DNA from: Chamaecrista fasciculata
Taxonomy: Eukaryota > Streptophyta > Magnoliopsida > Fabales > Fabaceae
Reading direction: 5' to 3'
DNA: 64,000 nt
NCBI GenBank assembly: GCA_003254925.1
Contig: QANZ01005350.1
Coordinates: 54,844-118,843, forward strand
Under the pieces are notes generated by a model. That model worked only from the letters and a program-made list of their open reading frames with translations, ran no database searches and was not told the origin of the DNA. This document shows, one piece after another, positions 48,458-62,000 of the stretch. The position numbers and the translations under genes were made by a program. How positions within the stretch are numbered: position 1 is the stretch's first letter; every line of letters begins with the position of its first letter.

Positions 48458-50257
48458 CAAAGGTAAATAAAAATAATAATTTGAAAAGAAAAAGAGGAAA
48501 AACTCACAACAGTAATTACTATTTTTTGTTATTCTTTTCAAAATTTAAAGTTAAACATCTTAGATAACTTGTGGATTTAGAACACCAAATAGTAATAAGA
48601 AGAAATGCCCAAACAAAGAAAATACTCCTAATATAAAATTTACCTCATATGTCAAAGATTCTCTAAACTTTTCATTTTGTAAAAAGGAATATTTTGTTAA
48701 GATTTTTATTAAAAATGAATATTCTTATTGCCACTATTAAATGTAATAAAAATTAATCTTAATTTGTTTTATCAATATCAAATGAAAAAAATAACTATAT
48801 AATATGATTAAAATAAATATTATTTTTATTGAAGAACTAAACAAAATATATTCTTTGTTCAAAATTAAGAGCTTGAGAGATTTTTCATCATTTTTTTTAT
48901 AATTTATGAGATTTTATACACAATAAATAATAAGAGAATTTTATATATTTTTTTAAAATAAAATAAAATAAAAGCAAAGGCTTCAACAATCTTAGTGATT
49001 AGCTATGGCATGACATCACATTCTAATAAGTGGTATTTAATTAGACTCCAGATAGATGCTAACCTTGCTGGTCACCACTTTGTGGAACCAAGTCTTAATT
49101 AGTGATCACTTTCAGGGCATTTTTAGAGATTATTTCATGTTTTTTGTAATTAAAAATTGGATGAGAGTTTCCCATAAGTGGAAAAGGGAAGAAAATGAAA
49201 CAAACCGGAAGAACAGAATTGGAAGAGTCTGTTTCTCTTATGATTTATGGTATCTTTACATAATTAATAATAATTTGTAACTCTTTAATTATTTATTAAG
49301 TGAAGTCAACAGTTTTCATAGAATGGAAACTTCCTCATAACATGAATTACCCAATAATGTAAAAGAGTACCAGATAGTTATGCTACTTCAACTCAATGAA
49401 CAAAGCTGGAATATATACCTTATATTATATATGTATTTAATATATTCTGATAATTTTTATATATTATTAAAATATAAAACAAAATATGTTAAAAATTTAT
49501 TAAAAATTAATAAAAATTGAACACTTTTATAATATTTTTTTCTTGCTTAAAAAAATTAAAATTAAAATTTATTTTTAAATAATTATTATAATTTAAAATT
49601 AAAATATATATTTACATATTGTATAAGGATTTATCTAACATGTGCCTTAGTGTATATTTTAAGATTTTTTTTTATTGATTAGTAGAGCATCTTATATTTT
49701 GAAATCTACAAAAATTTATTTAAAAGATAATTTTTAATATTTGAAAACTTTAATATATATTCGAAGTATCGTAAATCTGAATCATCACTCTTGAACGAAA
49801 CATACTAATCCATGCATGAACAGTCCATTCTGTTACTGTCATGTCAATTGCAGTGATATTTTGGACAGATAATATGGATCTTCTTAAGTATAGTGTATCT
49901 AATATTTTTTTTATTATTATTAATGAAAACTGTGTTTTCTGATACTAACAAATTTTGCTTTACTACAATGATATCCTTATCTGAAAGTTGTTGATAGATT
50001 GCTTTATGTGAATTTTGTTTTTTATTTTCTCCTTTTTAACTCACAGAAGTCAGAACATTCATGAAGTCATCCAACGTAAATATAATTATGCCGGATTTGT
50101 GGGCCACAATGAACGAAGTTTCAAAATAAAGTTCCAAAATTTGATAAAAACTAGACCTGACCAGATCTAAAATCAGCTCCCTCTGTTCTTATGCGTACCG
50201 AGTGATAATATTTTAATCACATATAATGCATTCAATAATGCAGATAAAATCATAAAG

Positions 50258-50301
<44 letters not shown>

Positions 50302-50797
50302 TATATCTCCAGGCAAAACCATAAAAATAATTGTAAATTGTAATTGTAAGTACGCAGAAAAGCAGACACAAGAGTCAATGATTCGGAATTATCATATTTG
50401 ACAGAACAGTTATGCCCCGTGACATGCATACATACCCCCCAATACCCAAAGATCACAATCCCATTTTCAATTCCCTCATTTTGCTGTTACATCTTCTATT
50501 TCCGATAAAACAAACAAGCCATTCAGTTTCAACTTTCATACCCACACACACACACATACATACATACATAATAACATTATATAGCACTAGCGGATACATC
50601 CAAGAAGAAGCCACAGAAAATAAAAATCAGTGTACAATGTGTCCTCTAGCTCCCACCATGTGAACCCACCGCACTAGTACTACTATCCTTCTTGCTCTAC
50701 CTATATATGACCCATAACCACACAAAGTTTCAATTCATTCATTCATTTCACTACAAGTTCTTTCTTCTTATCTTGTTTCTTTCATAACCCATTTTTC
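48458..50797. other. 2.3 kb intergenic DNA and TBL promoter
   Basis: Very AT-rich (especially 49420-49760) with no recognised gene. An (AAT)n microsatellite occupies about 50258-50297. Near 50690-50705 'ctacctatatatgacc' is a possible TATA region roughly 95 bp before the TBL start codon. Confidence 0.5.
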
Positions 50798-53700
50798 ATG
50801 ATGGGTTTTAGGGTCCTTCCTCTGATCTTTCTGAAAGCTCTGATTTTGTGGCTTCTTCAAGCAAGAGCAGGAGCAACCAATGGTAGTAGCAAATTATTGA
50901 AAGCCAGAAAGCAATCAAGTGAGTGTAATTTGTTCATAGGAAGCTGGGCACTTGATCCTTCCTATCCTCTCTATGATCCCTCAGACTGTCCCTTCATAGA
51001 TAATGAGTTTAATTGCCAGAAGTTTGGCAGACCAGACACTCAGTACCTCAAGTACTCTTGGAAGCCTGATTCATGTTCCATTCCCAGGTATTACTAGCTA
51101 CTATACCAGTGTTGATTTTTTTTTTCCTTTTGTTTTTCTGCAGCCATTGATGGGCAAAATCCAAAGTAGTTTGCTATACCATTGGCTGCTTTCATTCAAA
51201 GTCTGTTCTTAGATTACATGTTTGGGAACAGCTTTCATTTTTCTTTTCCCTATAACCTCGTCAAACTAGTCTTGTAACTGTTTGATAAAATGGGTCAATG
51301 GGTAACAGTAGTAAACTAGTAACTCTATAAAACTTTATCCCAAAATTACGTTTCAATCTTTGAATATTAGAAATACACTTTTCACTCCCTGATTTTTCTT
51401 ACCAAGATGAATTATCTAGTCCTTTGAAACAATCTTTGTGGGAACAAAATTGTTAATCTTTATAAGAAAACTAGGGATTTAAAAATATATTTCTAAATCC
51501 AGGGATCAAATTGTAATTTTAGTATAAGTTAAATGGTTAAAAAGTGAAATTTCTCTAAAACTTGAGTGTTGTTAAAGATCGATGTTAGTAATTTTTTGGT
51601 TTCCTTGTGGTGTAGCTTCGATGGGAAGGATTTCCTGAAACGGTGGAAGGGGAAGAAGATAATGTTTGTGGGTGACTCACTGAGTCTGAATATGTGGGAA
51701 TCGTTGGCTTGCATGATTCACGCGTCGGTGCCGAATGTAAATACCAGCTTTTTGAGGAAAGAGCCAATCTCTAACGTGACCTTCCAGGTTTGTCTTTTTG
51801 TTCTCTTCTGCTTTATTAATGACTCCCTTTGTCTTCTTTTCTGGTTTAGTGAACAAATTGAGTGTAGTTCTTCAAATTTCCATATCCTTGTTTCTTTCTC
51901 TCTATCTCTGCCTTATATATCATTTATGGCTTCATGTTCATTATTGGGTGACTTCCATTGCTCATTCCCTCTTTGTCCTCCTCCTACCCCATTTATTAAA
52001 GCTGCGAAATCAAAATTTAAGAGGAACAGATGTGGCAGAAGTATATGATGATGTTGATGATGATGATGATGATGGCGATGGGTTAATCTTAATAAAAGTA
52101 TAAACTTTATCTTTTTAAATAATAGACTTTTGGGTTGTGAATAGTTCATGTCAATCAAACACAAACAGTAAAAATACTAACAACCCAATAAGAGATAAAT
52201 AGAGGAACAGAAAACGACCTCATATATATAATCATATTGATTTGATTAGCATATAAAAAAGTAAAGGCAAAGTCCAGAAAGACCATATATAAACCAGAAA
52301 AAAAAAAAATTGGGTTCCAAATTTTCAATACTGATGAGTTGCATCACTTTTTGCCTCTAGATTTTTCCCAAAGGGTGAATTATGGCCGCCATTTGACAGG
52401 CTGTGAGGCAGAAAATGCCAACCTGTGATTACAAGTTGGAGGCTCAATGCAATTATTTACTTCATTATTATGTTTTAATCAACATCTACAAATGAACACG
52501 GCTCTGTACTTCTCTGTTCATAGCTTACTTTTTTGTTTTTCCTTTCTCACTATAATATCTTACTTGAAAACCAATCAATGCCACGTGAAACCAAAAAAGC
52601 ACATTATATTTTATAGGAAGCACACAAAATATTATACCTAAAACAACTGAAGATTATAAAGAATAAGAGAAAACTTGGTAAACATAGAAAAATCAATTTC
52701 ATTCACGAGATTCCCCCAGAAAGTGACAAAATTTTACAGCTTGATTAATCATAGTTTTCCAATATTCTTTGGATTTAAACACGTGCAGATCCCAAAAGCA
52801 TTTGCCAATCAATATAAGTTTTTCTTATTTCTGTGTGAAATGTCGAAATTCAGTATTGACATTCAGAGCATGTTCTTTCTTTTCTTTCTTTCAATTAAAG
52901 GTACCATGACATGACAGAGCATGTTTGTAGATTGATTATGATGCTCCACGTGAAATTTTTGTTATGCATAATCACTCTCGTGAGTTACTAGTTGTTTGTT
53001 TTGCATTTATTGTTGTCTAGTTTTTTTTTCTAATATTTTTTGCGTGATAAAAGTGAATAATCCCAAGCATTCATCCAAAATGGACGGTGGTGATGTACTG
53101 ATGTGATGATAGTGGTGGTTGGTGAACTTGTGTATGTTTTGCAGGAGTATGGGGTAACTTTATACCTATACCGCACACCCTATTTGGTGGACATAGTTAA
53201 AGAAGACGACGTGGGCAGAGTGCTTACCTTAGATTCCATAGAAGCTGGAGATGCATGGAAAGACATGGACATGTTGATCTTCAACACCTGGCATTGGTGG
53301 ATCCACACTGGAAAATCTCAAGGGTACGTTTCTCTCAAGCCTAAAAGAGATAAGCTGAACCAACTGACATGGTAAGCATTAAGTTTATCAATGGGTTGTG
53401 AAATCTAAAACTGACATGGTAAGCTGAACCAACTGAAGAAAAATTCGCCAGGATACGTTTGACAATTAAGAGATAGAAGAGAAAGAAATGAACACGAAGG
53501 GAAAATTAATCTTTTATATCTCCTTGATACTTTCTCCAAAATATTTCAATGATATTTTGAATTTATGAATGACAGAATAATAGAAGATCAAATATTAGTC
53601 TTTTTCTGTCTTCCCTTCTAATTCTTAACTCTCTAAATAAAGGGAAAATATCATTATTATCTTCCTTTCTCTTCCCTTTACTTTAATCCTCAATCAAAAC

Positions 53701-54298
53701 ATAACTTTAATTTAACCTCGATGGCTCATTACATTCAGATGGGACTACATAAGATATGGATCCAAACTGGTGAAGGACATGGATCGTTTAGAAGCATTTT
53801 CCAAGGGTCTATCCACCTGGGCTGGTTGGGTTGATGCTAATGTTGATTCCAGCAAGACCAAAGTTTTCTTCCAGGGAATTTCTCCTACTCATTATCAGTA
53901 AGTAAATCTTATAATCCCATCACCGAAGTTCACTAGTACTAACTTGCTTTTACTGAGACGGGAATATCTAATCTAAGACATACTTTTTGGATTAATATAC
54001 CTGCAGAGGCAAGGAGTGGAATCAACCAAAGAAAAGCTGTAGTGGAGAACTAGAGCCATTATCTGGGTCATCCTATCCAGGAGGACTACCTCCAGCAGCT
54101 ACCGTACTGAACAGTGTATTGAAGAATATGAAGTCAAAAGTGTATCTACTAGACATAACACTGCTCTCACAACTAAGAAAAGATGCACACCCTTCATTCT
54201 ATAGTGGAGACCATGAAGGCAATGACTGCAGCCACTGGTGTCTACCTGGACTACCTGATACTTGGAATCAACTACTTTATGCAGCTCTTACCATTTGA
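50798..54298 (+). CDS. Trichome birefringence-like protein (TBL37/38 type), 363 aa, 5 exons
   Basis: Exons are 50798-51087, 51616-51787, 53145-53323, 53739-53897 and 54007-54298, in frame with GT-AG borders. A hydrophobic signal/anchor covers residues ~3-25. The TBL domain (CNLFIGSW, then [19 protein letters not shown]) is followed by the catalytic GDS motif ([16 protein letters not shown]) and the C-terminal DxxH motif ([18 protein letters not shown]). TBLs are Golgi O-acetyltransferases acting on cell-wall polysaccharides. The TBL37/38 group has been linked to trichome, pectin or seed-coat wall acetylation. The Ser of GDS and the Asp/His of DxxH form the triad, so the enzyme looks complete. 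The exon 1-2 junction gives IPS|FDGK where most relatives have IPRFDGK. Placement next to a papain protease matches Arabidopsis. Confidence 0.94.
51341..51521. repeat. Small foldback repeat in TBL intron 1
   Basis: 'Caaaattacgtttcaatctt' at the left and its inverse 'ggatcaaattgtaatttta' at the right begin arms of about 80 bp that also share 'gaatattagaaatacacttt' / 'aatatatttctaaatcc' and a 'ccctgattttt' / 'actaggga' pair. About 180 bp, no coding capacity, no clear target duplication. Confidence 0.45.
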
Positions 54299-54340
54299 GC
54301 TAGCTAGGCGTTTTCATCTTCCATTTGCTTACTTCATTGA

Positions 54341-54618
54341 TATAAAGTAAACATATAAATTGATATCTAAAATATATACAAGTTAGCAATTTAATCTCTA
54401 AAAATTTAGTTTGTATTGTTTAATTTCTGAAAATCATATAACCAATGCCTTTTAGTCCTTATGACCCTACACAATAAGTTCATACAAAATAAGCTTAAAG
54501 CACTAAACTGTTTTGATTCCATAACTTTCAAGGACTAAAATGTGTAAACTAAACATTTAGGAATTGAGTTGTTAACTTATATATCTTTTAGGGACCAAAT
54601 TGTATGTTTACTCTTTAT
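54341..54618. mobile_element. Foldback MITE, ~280 bp, just after the TBL gene
   Basis: The left arm (tataaagtaaacatataaatt, then gatatctaaaa, aagttagcaatttaatctct, tttagtttgtattgttt) pairs with the inverted right arm (ctataaagagtaaacataca, then gtccctaaaag, aagttaacaactcaattcct, tttagtttacacatttt) over about 90 bp. It starts 43 bp past the TBL stop and so probably lies in the 3' UTR or overlaps the poly(A) region. Confidence 0.6.
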
Positions 54619-55499
54619 AGTTTATATATCATCACTTGCTCAGTGATTTTGTGAGGTAGAGAAACGTGTCACTTTCTTTATTATTCGGTGGGTAGGTAGA
54701 TAGAAATAAAGGGGTGAAATTCAATTGTAGAATCTTGAGCTGCTTGAACCAGAAGAATTAATAGGCGAGAGAGAGTACTTTACAAGGGAACGAATGTTCA
54801 TTGAAACACAAAATGGAATCAGCTTCTTTGTTGATTGTTGCAAAAATTGATATAAAAAGTTCCAACTTGTAACAGCTCATATTTTATAAAATTTCAAAAA
54901 TGTTTGTGGTGCCTTTAACTTGTGTACATTAATGTTGTTTGGCCAAGTTTCTTTCATCTGTTGTATGATCATAGTTTCTGACTTTCTTCCCTGCATTTTT
55001 CAATGCCTAAAATGCAAAAGCTCTCCTAGACTTTGATCATTATGTGAAAAACTTCTTTCTTTCAAAATTATCAGATTACAATATAATTAGATGTTTTTCA
55101 TATTTTATTTTAGCATTATATAATTAAGTTTTTTATTGAAAGGAATTCTCCCCATTTTATGCTTTTATTGAGAAAGCTCGATATCAATGATATAAAAAAT
55201 TGTGAGCCAATTCCAAGAGTTCATAAGATATAATCTAAAACTCATAAGACATAAAAGTCTCACATACTTAGGTAGAACTCTAATCCCATTCATTTCCATC
55301 AGGTCATAATAAAACCTCCACCAAGGGAAAAAAAATCCATTACGAATCATAATTCTTTTTTATTTGTACAGCCAGGAAAAAAAAATTATTGAGACTTGGA
55401 TAATCAAATCGTAATATCATACATCCATCATCGCAGCAAGAATGAAATTTCACTTCCCTGGAAAATAGGTCAAAGCAAATGGCCTTCAGAAGGAAAAAT
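54619..55499. other. Convergent 3' flanks of the TBL and Lin0512 genes
   Basis: No further gene was recognised. The last 200-300 bp are probably the 3' UTR of the Lin0512-family gene on the minus strand. Confidence 0.45.
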
Positions 55500-57424
55500 T
55501 TAATAGCCGACATATACAGCAGCATTCACTATGTAACAATCATCATTCTTATCACCCATCTCTTCCACATGCACCCCACTTGAGCATATTAGACCACCAT
55601 CCACAACTTCAAAATTCACAATTTTCCCACTGCATTTCAGTTTTGGTGGAGGATCAGGAAGCGAGGAAAGAAAGTTCAGACCGATGATTCAAAGAAAATA
55701 TCATGTTTCATTGTCAATAATATTAGGAGCATCATATCCAGAAAGCACTTAGAAAAAAGCAAGCACTAGTTTTTAACAAGTGGGGTACTCACTAGGGGAA
55801 GACAGACTTCACTTTCTCAATATCCAAAGATTGCTGGAGAGAATGAGGAACCCCTAACTTGATCTGTAGTTTCATCTGATCGAAGGTGACGCCAGGAATG
55901 GAACCTAAATCATATTCAGCTTATTAGAATTGAAGAAACAATTTTGAATATAAAAGTCTCCAAGATATCCAATTCTGAACAACAATGAGCAATCATTCAG
56001 AATCACGTCTTACCATATTACATAAATCATGGTGGAAAAGGCAAATTACTATAAGAGGGATTTGCTGCACAATTCTCAGTTACCCTGAGTAGTTAAGAAC
56101 ATGATTTTGTTTCTCTTTGCTTAAAATAAAAAGAAAATCAAAAGAAGAATAAAAAAGAACAAACAGAACAGTAAAGAACAATCTACTTGAAGAAATGACA
56201 AAGGGTACAACTTGACACTAGTGTTTACAAGAAGGATTGCATTGTCTGTCGATTCACTTAAAGCTAACTAAGAAATATCGTATTCCAGGATACCAGTTCA
56301 AATAGCCAAGTTAGAAAACCAAGAAAAAACTTTCATTAAAACCTAGTAACGGGAAGAAAGAATTATATCACACCTTCATTCCCTCTTACCTAGGAATTCC
56401 TGCTAGATCCAACATAAAATGTGTATTTGGCTTCTGAAAGCAAGCTCATCAAGAAAGTATGATTTGTGAGTCAATAGGACCTAACTCGAAGTCCATCATG
56501 GAATGAGCCAAGCAGAAGGAATCACATTAGCACCGTGCATGAAATCTCATCAACATTATTACAAGTTCGTTTGGAGGACAAGACTAAAGTTTTAGCTATA
56601 TGCAATATTGCAATAAGAGCAAACTCATACGATTGTCCTTCCAACTAGCCAACAGTCTAATCATTGATTGCTTCAAAAGAATTTCTCCACCTATCATAAT
56701 CCTAATCCAATCTAAACACTACAATAGCATCTAAGTTTTTATTTTGTTTGAACTAGAGAGATGGAATTGAGGCTAAGTTCCTTAAACAGTTAAAGTAGGC
56801 ACGGGAGTATAACCAAGACAATTCGAACAAAGTTCCAAAACAAACTCACTAGACTTTGATTTCTGCCTATCTTAATTTCACAAAATTTTATCATCAATCT
56901 AAACAAGAAAAATTGAGTGTAATTATAATACAACTATGACATTCAAAAACAAGGGCTTTCACATACCTCTTCGAAAAGCTGGGATTGAATTGGAAGTAAT
57001 GGCATCCCTGCATGCCCTCATTGCTGCAGATGTTATGTCCTGCCTGCATTTGTGAAAGGCAAAAAATTACTATTTCCAGAAACAAAGAACCCAACAAGAA
57101 TTACGAAAAGCAAAGGAAAAAGAAAAAAAGAGAGGCAAAAGGGCACAGAATACAACACCCATGTTGATCGTAGCCAACGCCCATCTCGACGAACAAAAGC
57201 TTCATGGGTGAACTGCTTGCAGCAGAGGCTTCAGTTGGTTCAACTTCCATAGGAGCAGATGTTGCTTGGGTTGGACGAGAAAAACGAAGAGGTTTGAAAT
57301 TTGACGGGTTTGAGGAAGAAATAAAGGGGCAGAGATGTTGTGGAGAGCTGATTCTATATCTATATCGAAGAGTGATGGGAAAATCAAATTGGAGATACGA
57401 AGGAGCATGCAGATTCAGAATCAT
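55500..57424 (-). CDS. Lin0512-family protein with plastid transit peptide, 194 aa, 4 exons
   Basis: Minus-strand exons: 57159-57424, 56967-57043, 55793-55904 and 55500-55629. The frame holds and all borders are GT-AG. Residues 1-~75 (Ser/Pro/Arg-rich, few acids) look like a chloroplast transit peptide. The rest matches the bacterial Lin0512 family (TIGR02058): KLLFVEMGVGYDQHGQDITS, then AAMRACRDAI, a middle KLGVPHS, VFPYGKIV, DGGLICSSGV, EEMGDKNDDCYIVNAAVYVGY at the end. The family's reaction is unknown. In bacteria it is a ~110-aa protein, so the plant form is one domain plus a targeting sequence. A cyanobacterial or other bacterial origin is inference. An inner Met (ATGGAAGTT, residue ~60) is a possible second start giving a cytosolic form. 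Confidence 0.88.
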
Positions 57425-57695
57425 TTCTTCTTCGGAGATTGTCTTCCCAAATCTAGTCTCAGTGGAATCAAGATGGACTGAAACTCGGGTCGCTCGGAAC
57501 CAATCACTGACCCGACTCTTTTGTTTCCTTCTTTTTCTTTTTTAAAGAAAATAAAAAAGTAATTATTTATATAAAGTTTTAATATTTTTTAGTATTAAGA
57601 TTTTAAAAATTTAATTATAATTTTATGAATTTCATATCTCAATATTAAAATTTATCAAATTTAGATATTTTAACGAGATGTTACAATTTTTTGTT

Positions 57696-57861
57696 GAATA
57701 TTGTGACAGAGTACTTTTTAATTGTTGTTGAATATTGTGACAGAGTACTTTTTCCAAAAATATATTTTTGGAAAAATATATTAAAAATAAAAAGTACTCT
57801 GTCACAATATCCAAACAAATCACCATTAAATTAGTTTGAATATTGTGACAGAGTACTTTTT
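57696..57861. repeat. Cluster of four 24-bp repeats (three direct, one inverted) upstream of the Lin0512 gene
   Basis: GAATATTGTGACAGAGTAC followed by five T occurs at 57696-57719, 57730-57753 and 57838-57861 on the plus strand and once inverted at about 57789-57811. Between copy 2 and the inverted copy is another palindrome (ttccaaaaatatatttttggaa), so 57730-57811 can fold into a long hairpin. The cluster lies 272-437 bp upstream of the Lin0512 start codon. Confidence 0.85.
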
Positions 57862-59014
57862 ATTTTTAATTTTTAAAATTAATAAAAAGGCATAAGAATT
57901 CAATTATCCCAAGTACCAACAATATATTTTTCTATAACATTACCCTACAAGTAGTGATATAGTTTTATAATTTATTCATAGTTCAAAAAATCGTATCGAA
58001 TCAGCTTGTCATTGAAAATATTTTATGAACCATTGTATTCTGCTTTTCCTTGATATATCTTCCATTTACGAAAAAGTTAAAATTAGATAGGCATTAGGCA
58101 TCTCCGTCCAAAATGGCCTATGTTCAAAAAGTTAGTGAAGGTCTTCTTGAATTGGTAAAAAAGAAAAATAATAAAATAAGTCAAACAACTGCTTTAATTC
58201 TTTCTTAATGTATATATAACTGATATACTATATAGCTATATGATTTGGGATTATATATTATAGGTCAAAAAAATTATTTTGGTCGCTAATAATATTTACT
58301 TTAAGTTCCGTTTTGATATATAATATTTTTTTCTATTTTAATCTAATATTTTTTAAAAATTTTATCATTGATCTCTAACTATTAAAACTTTGAAAAGAAA
58401 AATCTTAAAGCTTCGTAAATCGTAACATGTGCAATTTACCTTAAATTAGTTAACTAGGAGGTTTTGGCCAAAAAAAAAAAAAGTTAACTAGGAGGTTGAT
58501 GAATCAACTTTTTTGTTTTACCAACTCAGCTCTAAAAAAAGAGTCCACATCACACTGACACGCATAGGAAAGAGATGCAGTAGTACTTCCTTTGTATTTG
58601 GCACATTTCCTCCAAAAGAGAAGAAAAAAACAACTCAAGCTACAAAACAAAAAAGCAAAAAGCAAAAGATATAACATCAAGGAGAGAGGGACTCCTCAAA
58701 CTCCTTACAGTTACAGCAGCCCAATCAATAGAAAATCACAAGAGATGCAGATGAAAAGCAGAAACCAGAGAAGAAAGAAGAATGGAAATCGCATCTAGAT
58801 TAATTCCAAGTAATTAATTAATGAATGGATTGATTAATTGATTATTATATAGCATCGTACGTGCAATAGTAATGGGGTGGCTATTACATATTGCCATTTG
58901 AATTCACATACATGAAGATGAATGAAGATGATTATGATGGATGATGGTCACTATAATTCTTTACAGCAAAAACATGTGGCCGATGAAGCTGAGTTTGCTC
59001 CATGCATAATATGA
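57862..59014. other. Lin0512 upstream flank and CHUP1-like 3' flank
   Basis: No gene recognised. Near 58260-58400 there are 'tttggtcgct', 'atctctaac' words of eroded foldback type. The right few hundred bases are probably 3' UTR of the CHUP1-like gene. Confidence 0.45.
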
Positions 59015-62000
59015 CTAGCAAGTGGTAGATCTGCAATACAACTTGTGTTGATGACTGTGGCATTGTACGTGGCATGACCTTGCTTTATCTCTCAATTCCT
59101 GAAATGCCCTCATCGTCTCCACATCAAATCCCCCAGCAAACTGCCAACACAACACAAACACACACACCTTTACTACTTACTTACTCTAACTGTCTAACAT
59201 AAAAAACATCATATATTATTCATTCACTCATGGACCACGCACGTACTATACGGTCCCTTCCCTATGCTTTTTTTTTTCATCATCTATTCTGGATTGTATT
59301 TCTACCTTATTATCTAATTTCACTTCCTTAAAAAAAAAATGAAAGTATTTACCTGATGTACACGGAACGCAAACCTAACTCCTTGCACTATGAGCTCTTC
59401 TTCTTCAGGACCACCACCACCTGTTTCAAGCTCCGCAGACACCCTCTTCATGTACTTCATCGCCAATTTTACGGATGCCAGCTTTATCTGCCACAACCAC
59501 GTACCATAAATTATTAATTACCAACCTACTCTACCTATATATGTCTTTTTAAATAACTCAGGAGATGGGTAAATAAATCTTGTATTCTTTTTTAATTTGT
59601 TCATTTTACCGTTGAAGTGAATAATGTAGTTTGAAATGCTAGTGTGTGTGTGTGATCAGAACTAACGGTCAAAAAAATAATGCTTGAGATTCCCATCCCT
59701 CCCCTCAAGTTGCAGAGACAAACAGATGCAATTAGATATCTGGGAGTTCACAACATGTGCGCATGCAGGCTTGCACAGATACACACATTGGTAAAAAGTC
59801 CAACCTTTTTACCTTGTCGTTTTGCTGCCACTGCCCGATTCTATTTCAATCTCAAGCATCATTGCTAACTAGAATAATGTTTTTAATTCCAGACTATATA
59901 AAAAAAATGAAAGTGGTTGTGTGTCAATCCAATGAGGAAAGGAAACGCTTAAAAAAATTAAGTGAAGGACACGTCACAGGTCACAACTCAAGCTACTTCA
60001 GGTAGGTTGAATACTTGGAAATTGAAATTACATACCTGGCTTACATATCCACTATCAAGCATCCAATCTACGGGTATTTGGAAGACTTTATATCTATTTG
60101 TTGCTGACTCTCTCATCCTTGAAATATTGTAAACCCCATGCTCTAACCTGCCAATGCCATAAACAAATATGTTTCTTTTATTTTAATCACCATATCCAAT
60201 TAATCAAATTAAAAAAAGTAACATTATTAAATTTTAGAAGAGACACATACTTCTCAAGCAGAGCCTGCATCTTCTTGAGAGCAGGACCACATGGTTGCCG
60301 AGGATCATCACGGAAGGATGAAGCCTCGGATTCTAACTTCTTCACATCACAATACCCAAACGCAGCCTCTCGTAGTGCATCTGCCTTTTGCTCTGGCCAT
60401 TGGAAGTGTTTCAACACTGCTCTTTCATCCACCTGAATCAATTAATCATACATTTCCTTCATTAATCAATTAATCAATCAATCATCATCTTTAATTCAAG
60501 TTTAACAATGAGTAGTTTAACAATGAGTACCAGATAAGAGAGCTCGTCGTCAAGCCATTTAACAAAAGGCACAACATCTTCAATGTTGGTGAATGCAGCA
60601 CCCTCCACCTCTTTGATTAAGAACCTAATGAAGTCTCCCTGTGTTTCCACGTCGGTTTTTATCTGTAAACAAATTCAAGTCTAATTATTTTCCAACCAAA
60701 ACCAAATAAATTAGCTAACTAATCACCTTTAGAGTCAACCAATTTAGTTGTCTTTACTTTACTAATCAGTGTTAATTAATTAATCTTTCATTTTTTCAGT
60801 TTGACTCAAATGGAACTTTGAGTAATGCCATTGGTTTTCAAGCATATTTACAATTTTAGGCTGTGGTATTGCAAATCGATTTCGGATCTCATAACTGTCT
60901 TATCTGTGAAGTAATCCAAGAAATTCAAATTAAAGCACTAAAAAGAAAGAGACGAGACTGGTCAGCTGACGCTGACACGACAACCAGTGGCAAAATTGTA
61001 ATTATTTCGAAACTTGTAGACTGTTTGTTTGTTTGTTTACTCACCGCGTGTAAGTGAGCAGATCGGTTCTCAATCTCGCCGATCATGTCACGGGCATTCG
61101 CCGTCGCCGGAACCTCCGCCACGCCGGAGCCGGAGTCCCGCCGGGATTGCGTGTCCCTTCGCATTAACGAGTGGTAAAACTCGACCACCTCCGGCACTCT
61201 TCTCACCTTCGCCGGCACCGGCTTTTTCCCCTTTAGCGGCGGCGGCGGAGGAGGCGGCGGAGCAGCCTTTGATGCCGGAGGCATCGGAGGCGGTGGTGGA
61301 GGCGGCGGCTTCGGAACTGCTTGCTCAGTTACGCCGTTGTTGTTATCTGAAACATCGGAGGTTGAGTCAGACATTGACGGCGACGACGGCCTCGGCGGTG
61401 GTTTGGGAACCCTAGGTACGCGAGATCTGACGTTGGTTATAATAACTGACTCGGTAGACTCAGCGAGCTCGTCCGAGTTATTCCTAGAATGCCTTGGTTT
61501 CTCGGTTTCTAGTTCTACTGCCGCTATCTCTCTTTTCAAATCGACACTAGTAATCTCAATCGGCTTCTGAATCTGATGATTAATGCTATCTTGGTTGTTT
61601 GAGGAATTATCCGCGCATTTAATCCCTTTCTTCAAATGCTTAATGAGATTCGACTTCACTGAAACCTCCATAAGCCCCTGAAACCTCTGCGAAGAAGAAG
61701 AAAGATCGTCACTATCTGAAACTACATCAACAACTCTGTTTCCGGCATGATCCGACGACGCCGTTTTCTGCAACTCCTCAATCTTCTCCTCCAACGCCTT
61801 CGTCTTCATCTGGCTCTCTCTCCTCTCGTCTTCAGCCCGACGCTTCAATTCCTCCAACTCATTCCTCAGCCTGACGTTTTCAACCTCCAATTCCTCGACG
61901 CGCCGGGCGTTTCTCTCAATCTCGGTTTCTTTGGCGGTGATCTCGTTCTCGAGAACGGGAAGAAGGGCGACGGACTCCTTGAGAAGCTTCTGCTCGAGAA

